Made by a program: the position numbers and the translations under genes | DNA from: Rhodanobacter sp. Soil772 | GTDB lineage: Bacteria > Pseudomonadota > Gammaproteobacteria > Xanthomonadales > Rhodanobacteraceae | DNA length: 64,000 nt | Direction: 5' to 3' | NCBI RefSeq assembly: GCF_001428385.1 | Contig: NZ_LMSK01000001.1 | Span: 1,306,358-1,370,357 of the forward strand | Notes under the pieces: generated by a model | Database searches by the model: none | What the model was told of the DNA's origin: nothing | The model's input: the letters and a program-made list of their open reading frames with translations, nothing else | In this document: piece by piece, positions 40,259 to 49,429 of the stretch | Position numbering within the stretch: position 1 is the stretch's first letter | Layout: each line of letters starts with the position of its first letter

Positions 40259-41605
40259 ATGACTTCCTTCTTCGGCTCGGTGTTCTGGTTGCTGGTCACG
40301 CTCGGCGTGCTGGTGACCTTCCATGAATTCGGCCACTACTGGGTCGCGCGCCGCTGTGGGGTCAAGGTGCTGCGCTTCTCGGTCGGTTTCGGCAACGCGA
40401 TCTGGAAGCGTGTCGGCCGCGACGGCACCGAGTACCAGATCGCCGCGATCCCGCTGGGCGGCTACGTCAAGATGCTGGACGCGCGCGAGGGCGAGGTCGA
40501 CCCTGCGCTGCGCGGGCAGGAATTCACCGGCAAGTCGGTGTGGAAGCGCATCGCCATCGTCGCCGCCGGACCGGGTTTCAACCTGATCTTCACCATCGCC
40601 GCGTTCTGGCTGATGTTCATGCTGGGCCGCCCGGACGTGGCACCGGTGGTGACCGCGACGCCGCAGAGCCTCGCCGCCAGCGCCGGTATCCAGCCGGGCG
40701 ACCGCATCCTCAGCATCGATGGCCGCGCCGTCACCACCTGGACCGATTCGATGGACGCGGTGGCCAACGCCCTGCTCGGGCGGGCACCGCTGCCGTTTAC
40801 CGTGCGCGGCCAGGATGGACGCTCGCGCGAGCTGGTGCTGCCGCTGGACGAATTGCCGCCGGGCCAGGCCGTGGACCAATACCTGGGCAAGCTCGGCCTG
40901 AAGCTGGCGCCGCCACCGGCGATCGCCGCCACCGTGATGCCCGGCCAGCCGGCCGCGCTGGCCGGCATGCAGGGCGGCGACCGCATCGTCAGCGTCAACG
41001 GCCAGCCGGTGAGCGACTTCATCGCGTTAGGCAAGCTGGTCCAGGCCGAAGCCGTCAAGTCGCCCAAACTGGCGATCGGCATCGAGCGCGCCGGCCGGCC
41101 GCAGCAACTCGACGTCACCGCCAAGTGGGAATCGCTGGAAGGCCAGCCGCAGAAGTGGGTGATGGGCGTCGGCGCCCCGCCGGCCGAAGCGGCTACCGTG
41201 AGTTACGGCCCGGTCAAGGCGCTGGCCGCTTCATTCGACACCACCTGGCGCAACACCACGCAGACCTTCAGCATGCTCGGCAAGATGCTCACCGGCGAGG
41301 CTTCGACCCGGAACCTGTCCGGCGTCATCGGCATCGCCGAAGTGGCAAACGCCTCGGCCAGCATGGGCCTGCCCTGGTTCCTGCAGTTCCTCGCGCTGAT
41401 CTCGCTGAGCCTGGCGATCCTCAACCTGTTGCCGATCCCGGTCCTGGATGGCGGACACCTGCTGTATTATCTTGTGGAGTTGATCAAAGGCAGTCCGGTC
41501 AGCGAACAGGCGATGATTGTCGGTCAGTACATCGGCTTGGCGTTGCTGTTCACCCTGATGGGGCTGGCGTTCTACAACGACATCCACCGCATGCTGCTGT
41601 CGTGA
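40259..41605 (+). CDS. rseP: RseP, intramembrane site-2 zinc metalloprotease
   Basis: This 448-residue membrane protease cleaves the anti-sigma factor RseA within the membrane during the envelope stress response. The zinc site HEFGH is at about residues 22-26 in the first membrane helix, and the third ligand is in LDGG (about 396-399). Two PDZ domains lie between (about residues 125-290; SAGIQPGDRILSIDG and LAGMQGGDRIVSVNG). ATG 40259 was preferred to the preceding TTG. bamA follows about 200 bp downstream. Confidence 0.95.
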   Translation: MTSFFGSVFWLLVTLGVLVTFHEFGHYWVARRCGVKVLRFSVGFGNAIWKRVGRDGTEYQIAAIPLGGYVKMLDAREGEVDPALRGQEFTGKSVWKRIAIVAAGPGFNLIFTIAAFWLMFMLGRPDVAPVVTATPQSLAASAGIQPGDRILSIDGRAVTTWTDSMDAVANALLGRAPLPFTVRGQDGRSRELVLPLDELPPGQAVDQYLGKLGLKLAPPPAIAATVMPGQPAALAGMQGGDRIVSVNGQPVSDFIALGKLVQAEAVKSPKLAIGIERAGRPQQLDVTAKWESLEGQPQKWVMGVGAPPAEAATVSYGPVKALAASFDTTWRNTTQTFSMLGKMLTGEASTRNLSGVIGIAEVANASASMGLPWFLQFLALISLSLAILNLLPIPVLDGGHLLYYLVELIKGSPVSEQAMIVGQYIGLALLFTLMGLAFYNDIHRMLLS

Positions 41606-41720
41606 CACCGATGTCCGGTGACTGCAGCATGTCGACGACACGCCAGCCCGCGCCAGCCGCAGTACGGCGCGGCGGCGTGTCAAGCGATGCATTCCTGCCG
41701 CGGAATGCGGACTCTCTTTC

Positions 41721-41743
41721 GAGGCAGGGCTCGTCCCTGCCTC
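41721..41743. repeat. Hairpin between rseP and bamA
   Basis: A perfect 9-bp stem, GAGGCAGGG (41721-41729), loop ctcgt, CCCTGCCTC (41735-41743), lies in the 198-bp gap between rseP and bamA, 60 bp before the bamA ATG. No T-run follows, so it is not a standard terminator; it may be a small dispersed palindrome or an mRNA structure. Confidence 0.6.
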
Positions 41744-41803
41744 ATGCGTTGATCGGGGCGGCCGCGCTGGCCGCTCCATCGAAATAACCCAACGGAATCG
41801 ACG

Positions 41804-44230
41804 ATGAAGCGTATCGCCGCGCTGATCCTGCTTGCCTCCCTCTCCGCCAATGCGTTCGCGTTCGACCCGTTCGTGGTGTCGGACATCCGCATCGACGGCC
41901 TCAGCCGGATTTCCGCCGGTACCGTGTACAACTACCTGCCGATCAACAAGGGCGACCAGTTGACCAACGACGGGGCCCAGCGGGCCATTCGCGCGTTGTA
42001 CCGGACCAAGTTCTTCAGCGACGTCGAGTTCGACCGCGAAGGCAGCATCCTGGTGATCAAGGTGGTCGAACGGCCGTCGATCGCCAAGCTGACCCTGCGC
42101 GGCAACAAGGACATCAAGACCGACGACCTGAAGAAGGGCCTGAAGGAAATCGGCCTCACCGAAGGCGAGACCTTCGACCGGCTGGCGCTGGACAACGTGC
42201 AGCAGGAACTGATCCGGCAGTACTACAACCGCGGCAAGTACAACGTGTCGGTCGACCCGCACGTGACCCGGCTGGACCGCAACCGCGTCGCCGTCGAGAT
42301 CGAGATCCGCGAGGGCAAGGCGGCCAAGATCAAGGAACTGAACATCCTCGGCAACCACGCGTTCACCGACAAGCAGATCCGCGACGGTTTCGAATCGGAC
42401 ACCAGCAACTGGATGTCGTGGTATTCGAAGGACGACCAGTATTCGCGCGAAAAGCTCTCCGGCGACCTGGAGAAGTTGCAGTCCTACTACATGGACCGCG
42501 GCTACGCCGATTTCGGCGTCGACTCCACCCAGGTGGCGATCGCGCCGGACAAGCGCGCGATGTACATCGACGCCAGCATCAAGGAAGGCGAAATCTACAA
42601 GGTCGCCGACGTCAAGCTGCTCGGCGAGCTGATCCTGCCGGAGAAGACCATGCGCCAGCTGGTCTTCGTCAAGGCGGGCGAGACCTTCAACCGCGCCGCG
42701 GTCGAAGCCAGCAGCAAGGCGATCAAGGCGGTGCTGGCCAATATCGGCTACGCCTACGCCAAGGTCACCCCGATCCCGAAGCTGGACAAGGAAAAGCGCA
42801 CGGTCGACCTGACCCTGTACGTCGAGCCCGGCCAGCGCGTGTACGTGCGGCGGGTGGTGTTCCAGGGCAACACGCGCACCGAGGACGGCGTACTGCGCCG
42901 CGAGATGCGCCAGCTCGAGGGTTCCTGGTACTCGCAGGCGGCGATCGACCGCTCCAAGATCCGCCTGCAGAAGCTTGGCTACTTCAAGACGGTCGACGTC
43001 GACAAGAAACTGGTGCCGGGCACGCAGGACAAGGTGGACGTCACGGTCAAGGTCGAGGAACAGTCCGCCGGCAGCATGCAGTTCGGCGTCGGCTATTCGC
43101 AGTACTCCGGCATCATCCTGAATGCCTCGGTGTCGCAGAACAACCTGTTCGGCAGCGGCGACAGCTTCTCGATCAGCGGCGAGCGCAGTAGCTACTACAC
43201 CCGCCTCGGCCTCAACTACTACAACCCTTACCTGACCGACAGCGGCATCGGTATCGGCTACAGCGCCTCGTACTCGAAGACCGACTACGGCAATACCGAT
43301 TTCGCGAACTACGCCACCAGCGCGAAGAGTTTCTCCACCTACCTCGGCATTCCGATCAGCGAGACCGACGGCGTGCGCGTGGGCCTGGGCATCAGCAGCA
43401 ACAAGGTCAACCTGTTCCCGGGCTACAGCCCGCTGGTGCTGATCGACTACCAGAACGAGATCGGCAACAAGACCATCCATACCTGGACCGGCACGCTGGG
43501 CTGGAACCACGACACCCGCAACGGCTACTGGGCACCGACCCGCGGCGGCCTGATCTCGGCCTCGACCGACGTCGCCCTGCCCGGCTCGACCGTGCAGTAC
43601 TGGAAGCTTTCCACCGAGCTCAACCACTACTGGCCGATCGGCAAGGGCTTCGTGCTGTATCTCGATGGCCAGGTCGGCTACGGCAAGACCTACGGCAAGA
43701 ACGGCATCACCGACGATGCCTACGATGCCCTGGCGGCGGCCAGCAAGGCCGACAACCCCAGTCAGAGCCACATCATCACCGACATGCGCCAGGACCTGCC
43801 GTTCTGGCAGAACTACTACGCCGGCGGCGTGCGCGACGTGCGCGGCTACCAGGACAACACGCTGGGGCCGCGGGTCTGCATCGACGGCAGCGCTCCCGGC
43901 GCCAACGGCATGTGCAACAACGGCGCCTACTACGCGCAACCCATCGGTGGCTCGTTCAAGGTGCTCGGCACCGCGCAGGTATTCCTGCCGCTGCCGTTCC
44001 TGAAGGACGTCAACACCGCACGCGTGTCCTGGTTCATGGACGTCGGCAACGTCTACAAGGACTACAAGAGCTTCGATGCCAAGGAGCTGCGCGCCTCCAC
44101 CGGCCTGTCGCTGCAATGGCAGGCGCCGATCGGCCCGCTGATCATCAGCTTCGCCATCCCGCTTCGCTCGAAGGAAGCCGACCGCCACTACGAGGAGCGC
44201 ATCCAGTTCACCTTCGGCAGCCAGTTCTGA
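41804..44230 (+). CDS. bamA: BamA, outer-membrane beta-barrel assembly protein
   Basis: This 808-residue Omp85 protein has a signal peptide MKRIAALILLASLSANAFA (cleavage about residue 19). Five POTRA domains follow (about 20-425; first FVVSDIRIDGLSRISAGTVY), then a 16-strand barrel ending in the C-terminal Phe motif RIQFTFGSQF. It folds and inserts outer-membrane proteins together with lipoprotein partners encoded elsewhere. A terminator follows, and lpxD comes next with no skp gene in between. Confidence 0.97.
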   Translation: MKRIAALILLASLSANAFAFDPFVVSDIRIDGLSRISAGTVYNYLPINKGDQLTNDGAQRAIRALYRTKFFSDVEFDREGSILVIKVVERPSIAKLTLRGNKDIKTDDLKKGLKEIGLTEGETFDRLALDNVQQELIRQYYNRGKYNVSVDPHVTRLDRNRVAVEIEIREGKAAKIKELNILGNHAFTDKQIRDGFESDTSNWMSWYSKDDQYSREKLSGDLEKLQSYYMDRGYADFGVDSTQVAIAPDKRAMYIDASIKEGEIYKVADVKLLGELILPEKTMRQLVFVKAGETFNRAAVEASSKAIKAVLANIGYAYAKVTPIPKLDKEKRTVDLTLYVEPGQRVYVRRVVFQGNTRTEDGVLRREMRQLEGSWYSQAAIDRSKIRLQKLGYFKTVDVDKKLVPGTQDKVDVTVKVEEQSAGSMQFGVGYSQYSGIILNASVSQNNLFGSGDSFSISGERSSYYTRLGLNYYNPYLTDSGIGIGYSASYSKTDYGNTDFANYATSAKSFSTYLGIPISETDGVRVGLGISSNKVNLFPGYSPLVLIDYQNEIGNKTIHTWTGTLGWNHDTRNGYWAPTRGGLISASTDVALPGSTVQYWKLSTELNHYWPIGKGFVLYLDGQVGYGKTYGKNGITDDAYDALAAASKADNPSQSHIITDMRQDLPFWQNYYAGGVRDVRGYQDNTLGPRVCIDGSAPGANGMCNNGAYYAQPIGGSFKVLGTAQVFLPLPFLKDVNTARVSWFMDVGNVYKDYKSFDAKELRASTGLSLQWQAPIGPLIISFAIPLRSKEADRHYEERIQFTFGSQF

Positions 44231-44256
44231 CCTGACCCGAAGGTCGGGGGACCGAA

Positions 44257-44285
44257 GAAAGCGCGGCCACGCCGCGCTTTCTTTT
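44257..44285 (+). terminator. Intrinsic terminator after bamA
   Basis: The 11-bp stem GAAAGCGCGGC (44257-44267), loop cac, GCCGCGCTTTC (44271-44281) is followed by TTTT. Immediately after is a 14-bp tandem duplication, CTTTTGCCGGCCTG at 44281-44294 and 44295-44308. Confidence 0.88.
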
Positions 44286-44365
44286 GCCGGCCTGCTTTTG
44301 CCGGCCTGGCGCACTGCACGCCGTGGCGCCACCCCCTACAATGGCCGGCAGGTTCCGGAGCAAGC

Positions 44366-45394
44366 ATGAGCGCAATCAACTTCACGGTGGCCGAGCTGGC
44401 CGAACGGTTCGGCCTCAGCTTCAGCGGCGATGGCGCGCGGGTCATCGACGGCGTCGGCACGCTGGCCGGCGCCGGCCCCAGCCAGTTGAGCTTCCTCTCC
44501 AACAGCAAGTACACCGCCCAGCTGGCCGCCGCCCGCGCCGGCGTTGTGGTGCTGCGCGAGGAAAACCTCGCCGACTGCCCGACGGCGGCACTGGTCGCGC
44601 GGGATCCGTATGTCGCCTATGCGCGCATCGCCGCGTTGTTCGAACGGCTGCCGGCCGCGCCGGCGGGCATCCATCCCAGCGCCGTGGTCGCCGCCGGGGC
44701 GCAGGTCAGTGCCAGCGCCAGTATCGGCCCCGGCTGCGTGATCGCGGACGGCGCGGTGATCGGCGACGGCGTCGTGCTCGGCCCGCACTGCATCATCGGC
44801 GAGGACTGCACGGTCGGCGCACAGTCGCGGCTGGTGGCGCGGGTCACCCTGGTCACCCGGGTCACGCTTGGCCAGCGCGTACTGGTGCATCCCGGCGCGG
44901 TGATCGGCTCGGACGGCTTCGGCCTCGCCTTCGACAAGGATCATTGGGTCAAGCTGCCGCAGCTCGGCGGGGTGCGCATCGGCGACGACTGCGAGATCGG
45001 CGCGAACACCACGATCGACCGCGGCGCGCTGGACGACACCGTGCTGGAAGAGGACGTGCGGCTGGACAACCAGATCCAGATCGCCCACAACGTGCACGTC
45101 GGCGCGCACACCGCGATGGCCGGCTGTGCGGCGGTGGCCGGCAGCGCGAAGATCGGCCGCTACTGCATGATCGGCGGCAACGCCGGCGTGCTCGGCCATC
45201 TCGAACTGGCCGACCGGGTTACCATTACCGCCAAGAGCCTGGTCACGCATTCGATCCGCGAGCCCGGCGAATATTCATCCGGCGTGCCGCTGCAGGACAA
45301 CCGCCAGTGGCGGAAGAACGCGGCGCGCTTCAAACATCTGGACGAGTACGCGCGCCGGTTGTCGGCGCTGGAGAAGGACAGCAACAATGAGTGA
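44366..45394 (+). CDS. lpxD: LpxD, UDP-3-O-acyl-glucosamine N-acyltransferase
   Basis: This 342-residue enzyme adds the N-linked hydroxyacyl chain in lipid A synthesis. The N-terminal uridine-binding domain (residues about 1-100) is followed by a left-handed beta-helix of hexapeptide repeats (about 105-290). The catalytic His is in QIQIAHNVHVGAHTA, and HPGAVIGSDGFGLAF is a family motif. Start MSAINFTVAELAERFGL. fabZ overlaps its end by 8 nt, so translation is coupled. Confidence 0.96.
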   Translation: MSAINFTVAELAERFGLSFSGDGARVIDGVGTLAGAGPSQLSFLSNSKYTAQLAAARAGVVVLREENLADCPTAALVARDPYVAYARIAALFERLPAAPAGIHPSAVVAAGAQVSASASIGPGCVIADGAVIGDGVVLGPHCIIGEDCTVGAQSRLVARVTLVTRVTLGQRVLVHPGAVIGSDGFGLAFDKDHWVKLPQLGGVRIGDDCEIGANTTIDRGALDDTVLEEDVRLDNQIQIAHNVHVGAHTAMAGCAAVAGSAKIGRYCMIGGNAGVLGHLELADRVTITAKSLVTHSIREPGEYSSGVPLQDNRQWRKNAARFKHLDEYARRLSALEKDSNNE

Positions 45395-45860
45395 AAAAAG
45401 CGACTTCATGGCACTGCCGATCAACGTGGAGCAGATCCAGGAACTGCTGCCGCACCGCTACCCGTTCCTGCTGGTGGACCGCGTGGTCGAGATCGTGCCC
45501 GACATCAGCGTGGTCGCGCTGAAGAACGTGACCATCAACGAGCCGTTCTTTCAGGGCCACTTCCCCGGCCACCCGGTGATGCCCGGCGTGCTGATCATCG
45601 AGGCGATGGCGCAGGCCGCCGGCCTGCTGACCCAGCTGAGCCGCCGCTTCAAGGGCGACAAGGGCAGCCCGCTGTTCTACCTGGTCAAGGTCGACAACGC
45701 GCGCTTCAGCGCACCGGTGGTTCCCGGCGACCAGCTGCGCTTCGAAGTCAGCCAGAAGCGCCTGGTGCGCGGCATGGGCCTGTTCGTGGCACGCAGCCTG
45801 GTCGATGGCAAGGAAGTGGCCAGTTGTGAACTGATGTGCGCCGCGAGGGCCCACAAATGA
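45387..45860 (+). CDS. fabZ: FabZ, 3-hydroxyacyl-ACP dehydratase
   Basis: This 157-residue hot-dog-fold enzyme dehydrates 3-hydroxyacyl-ACP in fatty-acid elongation. The conserved [14 protein letters not shown] (about residues 20-33) precedes the catalytic His and Glu in [20 protein letters not shown]. It competes with LpxA/LpxD for the same hydroxyacyl-ACP pool, and the genes are interleaved here. It overlaps lpxD by 8 nt and lpxA by 4 nt. Confidence 0.96.
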   Translation: MSEKSDFMALPINVEQIQELLPHRYPFLLVDRVVEIVPDISVVALKNVTINEPFFQGHFPGHPVMPGVLIIEAMAQAAGLLTQLSRRFKGDKGSPLFYLVKVDNARFSAPVVPGDQLRFEVSQKRLVRGMGLFVARSLVDGKEVASCELMCAARAHK

Positions 45861-46630
45861 TCCATCCCACTGCGCTGATCGACCCTTCCGCCATCATCGG
45901 CGCCAACGTCAGTGTCGGCGCGTACAGCGTGATCGGCGCCGAGGTCGAGATCGGCGACGGCACGCAAATCGGTCCGCACGTGGTGATCGAAGGTCCCACC
46001 AAGATCGGCCGCGACAACCGCATCACCCAGTTCGCTTCGCTGGGCGGCGCGCCGCAAGACAAGAAATGGCAGGGCGAACGCACCGAACTGGTGATCGGCG
46101 ACCGCAACCTGATCCGCGAATTCGCCACCATCAACCGCGGCACCGGCCACGGCGGCGGCATCACCCGCATCGGCAACGACAACTGGGTGCTCGGCTACGT
46201 GCACGTTGCGCACGACTGCAAGATCGGCAACAACGTGGTGTTCTCCAATTACTCGGCACTGGCCGGGCACGTGGAGATCGGCGACTGGACGATCCTTTCC
46301 GGCTACTCCGGCGTGCATCAATTCTGCAAGGTCGGCGCCCACGCGTTCATCGGCATGGGCTGCCTGGTCGGCCACGACGTGCCGCCGTTCGTGATGATGG
46401 CGAACGAGCAGCAGGGCCGCCCGCGCGGCATCAATAGCGAGGGCCTGAAGCGCCGCGGCTTCGATGCCACGCGCATCGCCGCGATCAAGCGCGCCTACCG
46501 CACGCTGTACATGGCCGGCCTGCCGCTGCCCGAGGCCCGCGAGAAGCTGGTCGAGCAGGCGCGCGAAAGCGACGACGTGCGCGCCATGCTGGAATTCATC
46601 GACCACAGCGAGCGAGCGCTGGCGCGATAA
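45857..46630 (+). CDS. lpxA: LpxA, UDP-GlcNAc acyltransferase
   Basis: This 257-residue enzyme performs the first step of lipid A synthesis, transferring a 3-hydroxyacyl chain to UDP-GlcNAc. The hexapeptide beta-helix starts at [20 protein letters not shown]; the catalytic His lies in [18 protein letters not shown]. The C-terminal helical domain begins near [15 protein letters not shown]. The start at 45857 overlaps the fabZ stop (ATGA). Confidence 0.96.
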   Translation: MIHPTALIDPSAIIGANVSVGAYSVIGAEVEIGDGTQIGPHVVIEGPTKIGRDNRITQFASLGGAPQDKKWQGERTELVIGDRNLIREFATINRGTGHGGGITRIGNDNWVLGYVHVAHDCKIGNNVVFSNYSALAGHVEIGDWTILSGYSGVHQFCKVGAHAFIGMGCLVGHDVPPFVMMANEQQGRPRGINSEGLKRRGFDATRIAAIKRAYRTLYMAGLPLPEAREKLVEQARESDDVRAMLEFIDHSERALAR

Positions 46631-46693
46631 GCGCATCGCGCTTATCGCAAAATCAAATACGCGCTCTGGCTCTTGCTTCACGAAGGAGACGAA

Positions 46694-47911
46694 ATGCAAA
46701 ACATCGACGTCTCCACGCAGCCCCCCTTGATCGCCATCCTCGCCGGCGAAGACTCCGGCGACCAGCTCGGCGCCGACCTGATCGTGGCGCTGCGCCAGCG
46801 CTACCCGCAGGCGCGCTTCGTCGGCATCGGCGGCGCGCGCATGCAGCGCGAAGGCTTCGACTCCTGGTACGACATCCGCGAGCTGTCGCTGTTCGGCTTC
46901 AGCGAGGTGATCCGCCACCTGCCCCGCCTGCTGCGGCTGCGCAAGGCGCTGGTCGCACGCCTGCTGCAGGCGCAGCCGGCCGTGGTGGTCGGCATCGACG
47001 CGCCCGACTTCAACCTCGGCGTGGAGCAGCGCCTGAAACAGGCCGGCGTGCTCACCGTGCACTATGTCAGCCCGTCGGTGTGGGCCTGGCGCGAGAAGCG
47101 CGCGGAGAAGATCGGCCGCAGCGCCAGCCGCGTGCTGTGCCTGTTCCCGATGGAACCGGCGATCTACGCGAAGCACGGCATCGACGCCCGCTTCGTCGGC
47201 CACCCGCTGGCCGACCGTTTCGCACTGGTGTCCGACCGCGTCGGCGCGCGCGAAATCCTGCAGCTGCCGCAGCAGGCGCCGGTGCTGGCCGTGCTGCCCG
47301 GCAGCCGGCTGTCCGAAGTCGGCCGGCTGGGCCAGGCCTTCATCGACGCGGCGAAGCGCGTGGCCGCCGCCGTGCCGGGACTGCGCGTGGTGATTCCCGC
47401 CGCCAACCCGCAGGTGCGCGCCAGGCTCGGCGAACTGCTCGCCGGCGGGCCGCACGATGAAACCGCCCCGTTGCTGCTGGACGGCCACGCGCACGAAGCG
47501 ATGCTGGCCGCCGACGTGGTGCTGCTGGCCTCCGGCACCGCCACGCTGGAAGCAATGCTGGCCAAGCGGCCGATGGTGGTGGGTTACCGCGTCGCGCCGC
47601 TGAGCTACCGCATCGCCCGCGCGCTGAAGATGCTGAAGACCGACGTCTACGCGCTGCCGAACATCCTGGCGCGTGCCGCCGGACTTGGCGACGGCCTGCT
47701 GGTGCCCGAACTGATGCAGGACGACTGCACCGCCGACAAGCTGGCCGCCGCCACGCTGGCGCTGTTCAAGGACAGCGAGCGGCGCGGTGCGATCGTCGCC
47801 GCGTTCGAGCAGTTGCACCAGGCCCTGCGCGGCGGCCTGGAAGGCCATGCGGGGGATCGCGCGGCGGCGGCGATTGCCGAATTGATCGACGCGAAGCGCG
47901 CCGATGGATAG
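46694..47911 (+). CDS. lpxB: LpxB, lipid-A-disaccharide synthase
   Basis: This 405-residue glycosyltransferase (family 19) joins UDP-diacylglucosamine and lipid X to the lipid A disaccharide. The signatures are [55 protein letters not shown] and [20 protein letters not shown]. The start at 46694 has AAGGAG seven bases upstream. rnhB follows with an 8-nt overlap. Confidence 0.96.
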   Translation: MQNIDVSTQPPLIAILAGEDSGDQLGADLIVALRQRYPQARFVGIGGARMQREGFDSWYDIRELSLFGFSEVIRHLPRLLRLRKALVARLLQAQPAVVVGIDAPDFNLGVEQRLKQAGVLTVHYVSPSVWAWREKRAEKIGRSASRVLCLFPMEPAIYAKHGIDARFVGHPLADRFALVSDRVGAREILQLPQQAPVLAVLPGSRLSEVGRLGQAFIDAAKRVAAAVPGLRVVIPAANPQVRARLGELLAGGPHDETAPLLLDGHAHEAMLAADVVLLASGTATLEAMLAKRPMVVGYRVAPLSYRIARALKMLKTDVYALPNILARAAGLGDGLLVPELMQDDCTADKLAAATLALFKDSERRGAIVAAFEQLHQALRGGLEGHAGDRAAAAIAELIDAKRADG

Positions 47912-48560
47912 CCTTCCGGCAGGTACCGCGCACCCATCCCGGCCTTCTCTTCGCATGGAAGAAGCGGCGGACGCAAAGAGCATCTTCATTGCCGGCGTGG
48001 ACGAGGCCGGCCGCGGCCCGCTGGCCGGGCCGCTGGCGGTGGCTGCGGTGATCCTCGATCCGGCCCGCCCGATCGTCGGGCTGAACGACTCGAAGAAACT
48101 CAGCGCGGCGAAGCGCGAGGCGCTGTATCCGCTGATCATCGAACGCGCGCTGGCGTACTGCATCGTGCTGATCGAAACGGACGAGATCGACCGCCTGAAT
48201 ATCTTCCAGGCCACCATGGCCGGGATGAGCCGTGCCGTGGCCGGCCTCGTACCGGTCGCCCACGAGGCCCTGATCGACGGCAACCGGTTGCCGAAAGACC
48301 TGCCCTGTCCGGGTCGCGCGATCGTCGGCGGCGACGCGCTGGAACCGGCGATCAGCGCGGCGTCGATCCTGGCCAAGGTCAGCCGCGACCGCGTGATGGT
48401 CACGCTGGACGGCGTGCATCCCGGCTACGGCTTTGCCGTGCACAAGGGCTACCCGACCCCGGCGCACCTGGCTGCGTTGCGGCAGCTTGGACCGTGCGCG
48501 CAACACCGCCGCAGCTTCGCGCCGGTACGCCTGCTGCTGGACCAGGCGCGGTTGTTCTGA
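47904..48560 (+). CDS. rnhB: Ribonuclease HII
   Basis: This 218-residue nuclease removes RNA from RNA-DNA hybrids and single ribonucleotides from DNA. The catalytic residues sit in [20 protein letters not shown] (Asp-Glu pair) and later in ALIDGNRLP and [24 protein letters not shown] 47904 overlaps the lpxB stop; ATG 47955 (MEEAADAKS) would give a length closer to the family and cannot be excluded. It ends the lipid A block. Confidence 0.94.
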   Translation: MDSLPAGTAHPSRPSLRMEEAADAKSIFIAGVDEAGRGPLAGPLAVAAVILDPARPIVGLNDSKKLSAAKREALYPLIIERALAYCIVLIETDEIDRLNIFQATMAGMSRAVAGLVPVAHEALIDGNRLPKDLPCPGRAIVGGDALEPAISAASILAKVSRDRVMVTLDGVHPGYGFAVHKGYPTPAHLAALRQLGPCAQHRRSFAPVRLLLDQARLF

Positions 48561-48746
48561 CCGATCTGCGCGGGGGATTCCCGTACCCGAACAGCTTGGT
48601 CGCGGGCCCGCTGAGATTGATCCGCATAGCCCATTCGTCTATGCAACTTTTCCCCGCGCGGGCGCATCATTCACTACAGGAATCGCGATCAGCACGGACG
48701 CACCGGCAACACCGGCCTGCCGTCCGGACGAGGCTCGCCGGGCACC

Positions 48747-48789
48747 GTCACAAGCGCACTCACAGCAGCAGGAGTCGTGCCATGATGCC
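48747..48789 (+). repeat. Translation-initiation direct repeat, copy 1
   Basis: This 43-bp segment ends at the start of the first small orphan gene and contains GCAGGAGTCGTGCC plus the start codon. It matches 49099-49141 at 37 of 43 positions without gaps. The best-kept part is the Shine-Dalgarno and start region, as expected for a tandem gene duplication. Confidence 0.8.
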
Positions 48790-48982
48790 TTCCACCAATC
48801 GTCCCATCGCGCCACCGATGCCGACCACCGCCTTCATGCCGCTGGCGGTCGACGCGTGCGACGCCGTCAACGACACCGTGACGCCGCCGCACGCCGACTA
48901 CAACCTCCGTCCACTGGCGGTGGACAGCCTCGACCACTACGTCATCCGTCTCGATGAATACGAACGGTTCCACGTGGTCTGA
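48782..48982 (+). CDS. Small orphan protein 1, unknown function
   Basis: I do not recognise this 66-residue protein. It has a strong AGGAG ribosome site 12 bases before the ATG. It contains an internal repeat, FMPLAVDACDAV and LRPLAVDSLDHYVI (about residues 18-29 and 42-55), and ends DEYERFHVV. It is acidic and Pro/Asp-rich, with one Cys, no signal peptide and no membrane segment. Its C-terminal half (YNLRPLAVDSLDHYVI) resembles part of the small frame at 49187. Together they look like a tandem duplication. Confidence 0.6.
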   Translation: MMPSTNRPIAPPMPTTAFMPLAVDACDAVNDTVTPPHADYNLRPLAVDSLDHYVIRLDEYERFHVV

Positions 48983-49098
48983 TGGCGGCCGGCCGCCTCA
49001 TGGATGAGATCGCCACGCAGCAGCGGCAGCAGCCGGTGCCGCCATCGACACGGCGCGTCCGGCGCGGGCCGGGGTCGGGTGCGGGAGTCGATTCGACG

Positions 49099-49141
49099 GT
49101 CACAAGCGCACGCAAGCCCGCAGGAGTCGTGCCGTGATGCC
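49099..49141 (+). repeat. Translation-initiation direct repeat, copy 2
   Basis: This is the second copy of the 43-bp initiation segment at 48747-48789 (37/43 identical), with GTGATG in place of ATGATG. The frame opened at its start codon does not lead into the conserved protein segment, which is in another frame beginning at 49187. Confidence 0.8.
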
Positions 49142-49186
49142 GCAACGGAAGCGCCCGCCCGTACCGCTCATCAGACCATCCCGCCC

Positions 49187-49363
49187 ATGCCGAAACCGGT
49201 CATCTTCGCGCCGGCCGGCACCGACGAAAATCGCCCCTCGCCCGTCGACTGCAACCTGCATCCGCTGCCGCTGCACGGGCCTGATTACTACGTGATCATC
49301 GACACAAGGGGGAAGGCTTTTACGTCCGCTGGCCGCACCGGCCAGGCCCACGGCACGCGCTGA
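49187..49363 (+). CDS. Small orphan protein 2, related to orphan 1, possibly frameshifted
   Basis: This 58-residue frame reads MPKPVIFAPAGTDENRPSPV, then DCNLHPLPLHGPDYYVIIDT, which aligns with DYNLRPLAVDSLDHYVIRLD of orphan 1. It has no ribosome site of its own. The well-kept initiation segment 50 bp upstream (49099-49141) opens a different frame that ends at 49295. Either the gene now starts internally or a frameshift has broken the second copy. No function is suggested. Confidence 0.45.
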   Translation: MPKPVIFAPAGTDENRPSPVDCNLHPLPLHGPDYYVIIDTRGKAFTSAGRTGQAHGTR

Positions 49364-49429
49364 CCGCGGCCCCTTTCTCCGCTCCAGGCATGTTGCTACG
49401 CTGGCGCCATCAATCGGGGGATGGATGAC

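Noticed and set aside
41231-44332. Long minus-strand open frame (over 1000 codons) opposite bamA
   Set aside because: It is a shadow of bamA in GC-rich codon usage. It is rich in His, Val, Ala and Arg, has no recognisable domain, and the + strand protein is certain.
44837-44870. Apparent 18-bp tandem repeat in lpxD coding RVTLVT-RVTLGQ
   Set aside because: The protein length here matches the normal LpxD pattern (VTI-x-x-x-VTIG in homologues). It is ordinary hexapeptide periodicity rather than an insertion.
45677-48403. Minus-strand 908-codon frame opposite fabZ-lpxA-lpxB-rnhB
   Set aside because: It covers four certain genes on the other strand and carries no motif.
48782-49363. Orphan small genes as RiPP precursor peptides
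   Set aside because: There is no core-peptide signature (no Cys/Ser/Thr-rich tail or conserved leader motif) and no maturation enzyme nearby. The TlpA-like gene is not a sign of one.
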